Made by a program: the position numbers and the translations under genes
In this document: piece after piece, positions 13,078 to 13,769 of the stretch
How positions within the stretch are numbered: the stretch's first letter is position 1
Layout: the number at the start of each line of letters is the position of its first letter
Source of the DNA: UMGS1696 sp963643035
GTDB lineage: Bacteria; Bacillota; Clostridia; Oscillospirales; CAG-272
DNA: 13,769 nt
NCBI GenBank assembly: GCA_963643035.1
Contig: CAVIKO010000050.1
Coordinates: 1 to 13,769, forward strand
Direction: 5' to 3'
The notes under the pieces: generated by a model
Told to the model about the DNA's origin: nothing
What the model saw: the letters and a program-made list of their open reading frames with translations, nothing else
The model's database searches: none

Positions 13078-13769
13078 GTGGATGAGAGCATGGTAAAAGT
13101 CGGGCAGCGCATCCGGGAGCTTCGACTCCGTCGCGGACTCACCCAAAAGACACTTGCCGGAGAACAGATGACCCGGAATATGCTCAGTCTGATCGAAAAT
13201 GGTCTTGCCTCGCCATCAATTGCGAATATTCGGTATATCGCCGGACAATTGGGTGTGCCGATGGGCTACTTTTTCGCTGAGAACAGCGAGGAAGAAGGTA
13301 AATATTGGAAAATGACCATGATCGGCACACTGCGGAGCGACTTTTCTGCCGGGAAACTGCGGGAATGTGTCGCCGCGTTGCAATCCCTGCCATCCACCGC
13401 TATGGACGATGAAACCGCACTACTGGGCGCAAAAATTTATTTTCAACTCGCTATGCACAGTGCGTCCGACTATGAAATGCGCAGTGCTCTTGGGCATTTA
13501 CGTACCACTTCGGAATACTTGCAAAAAACGGTATATGCCGACGAGGAGTTGCGGCGCGCGGTGGTATATTACCGAGATCTGCTACAGGTTTTGTCTGTGA
13601 TGGGGGATTTGCCGGAAAGGTTATGTGATTTGCACAGTGCCGGAACATACGTGCCGATCGATATGCTTCTATATTTTCAGGCAATCCGTGCAAAATCCGT
13701 AGGGCATAGCGTGGCACAGAAGGAACAGCTCTGGCGCGATACGATCCGGGAGCCGTACTACAGTCGTCA
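13078..13769 (+). CDS. XRE-family transcriptional regulator, 3' end off the window
   Basis: An N-terminal Cro/CI-type helix-turn-helix covers residues 9-63: VGQRIRELRLRRGLTQKTLA, then the recognition region TRNMLSLIENGLASPS and IRYIAGQLGVPMGYFF. This is followed by at least 165 residues of helical, Leu/Ala-rich sequence that resembles a TPR-like sensor domain, but the repeats are too diverged to count by eye. Proteins of this layout often bind DNA under control of a peptide or small ligand; that is family knowledge, not seen here. GTG 13078 is the preferred start; ATG 13090 would remove four residues. The gene follows the DivIVA-like gene by 15 bases, suggesting one transcript. No stop codon is reached before the window ends. 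Confidence 0.85.
   Translation, partial: MDESMVKVGQRIRELRLRRGLTQKTLAGEQMTRNMLSLIENGLASPSIANIRYIAGQLGVPMGYFFAENSEEEGKYWKMTMIGTLRSDFSAGKLRECVAALQSLPSTAMDDETALLGAKIYFQLAMHSASDYEMRSALGHLRTTSEYLQKTVYADEELRRAVVYYRDLLQVLSVMGDLPERLCDLHSAGTYVPIDMLLYFQAIRAKSVGHSVAQKEQLWRDTIREPYYSR

Overview
The window looks like chromosomal DNA from a Gram-positive anaerobe of the class Clostridia, probably a gut or other anoxic relative of the Oscillospiraceae/Lachnospiraceae. This rests on: strong AGGAGG-type ribosome binding sites before nearly every gene; textbook SigA-type promoters with 17-bp spacers; a lipoprotein sugar-binding protein of the type common in Clostridia; a DivIVA-type coiled-coil protein; an anaerobic Feo ferrous-iron operon; and moderate GC content. 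The genus cannot be fixed from the sequence alone. There are ten protein genes, two of them cut by the window edges. I see no tRNA, rRNA, insertion sequence, CRISPR array or prophage.

Left part (1-2430, minus strand): a ferrous-iron uptake operon, feoA-feoA-feoB, reading leftwards, with feoB running off the left edge. It has one strong promoter (2326-2354). Four copies of a palindrome with the form TTAG-N6-CTAA lie in and around its control regions, one of them on the predicted transcription start. This spacing fits one dimer footprint of DtxR/IdeR-type iron regulators. Both spacers between the feo genes can fold into hairpins, and FeoB carries a long, very acidic insertion after its first membrane helix.

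Middle part (2580-6684): three separately transcribed genes that probably handle carbohydrates. They are a sugar-binding lipoprotein with an EF-hand-like calcium loop (plus strand, own promoter and terminator), a cytoplasmic alpha/beta hydrolase resembling the CE15 esterases (plus strand, own promoter), and a Gfo/Idh/MocA NAD(P)-dependent dehydrogenase (minus strand, own promoter). The last two converge on a shared bidirectional terminator. No transporter permease is adjacent.

Right part (6820-13769): a minus-strand operon gltX-glnS-metY has gaps of only 11-13 bases. It encodes glutamyl-tRNA synthetase, glutaminyl-tRNA synthetase and a sulfhydrylase of methionine/cysteine synthesis with an unusual extra N-terminal segment of about 76 residues. 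Diverging from it on the plus strand are a DivIVA-domain coiled-coil protein and, 15 bases downstream, an XRE-type DNA-binding regulator cut by the right edge.

Most genes are familiar. The parts most worth a second look are the repeated operator around feo, the folded feo spacers, the acidic FeoB insertion, the N-terminal extension on MetY, and the DivIVA/XRE pair. I did not find a clearly new multi-gene system.
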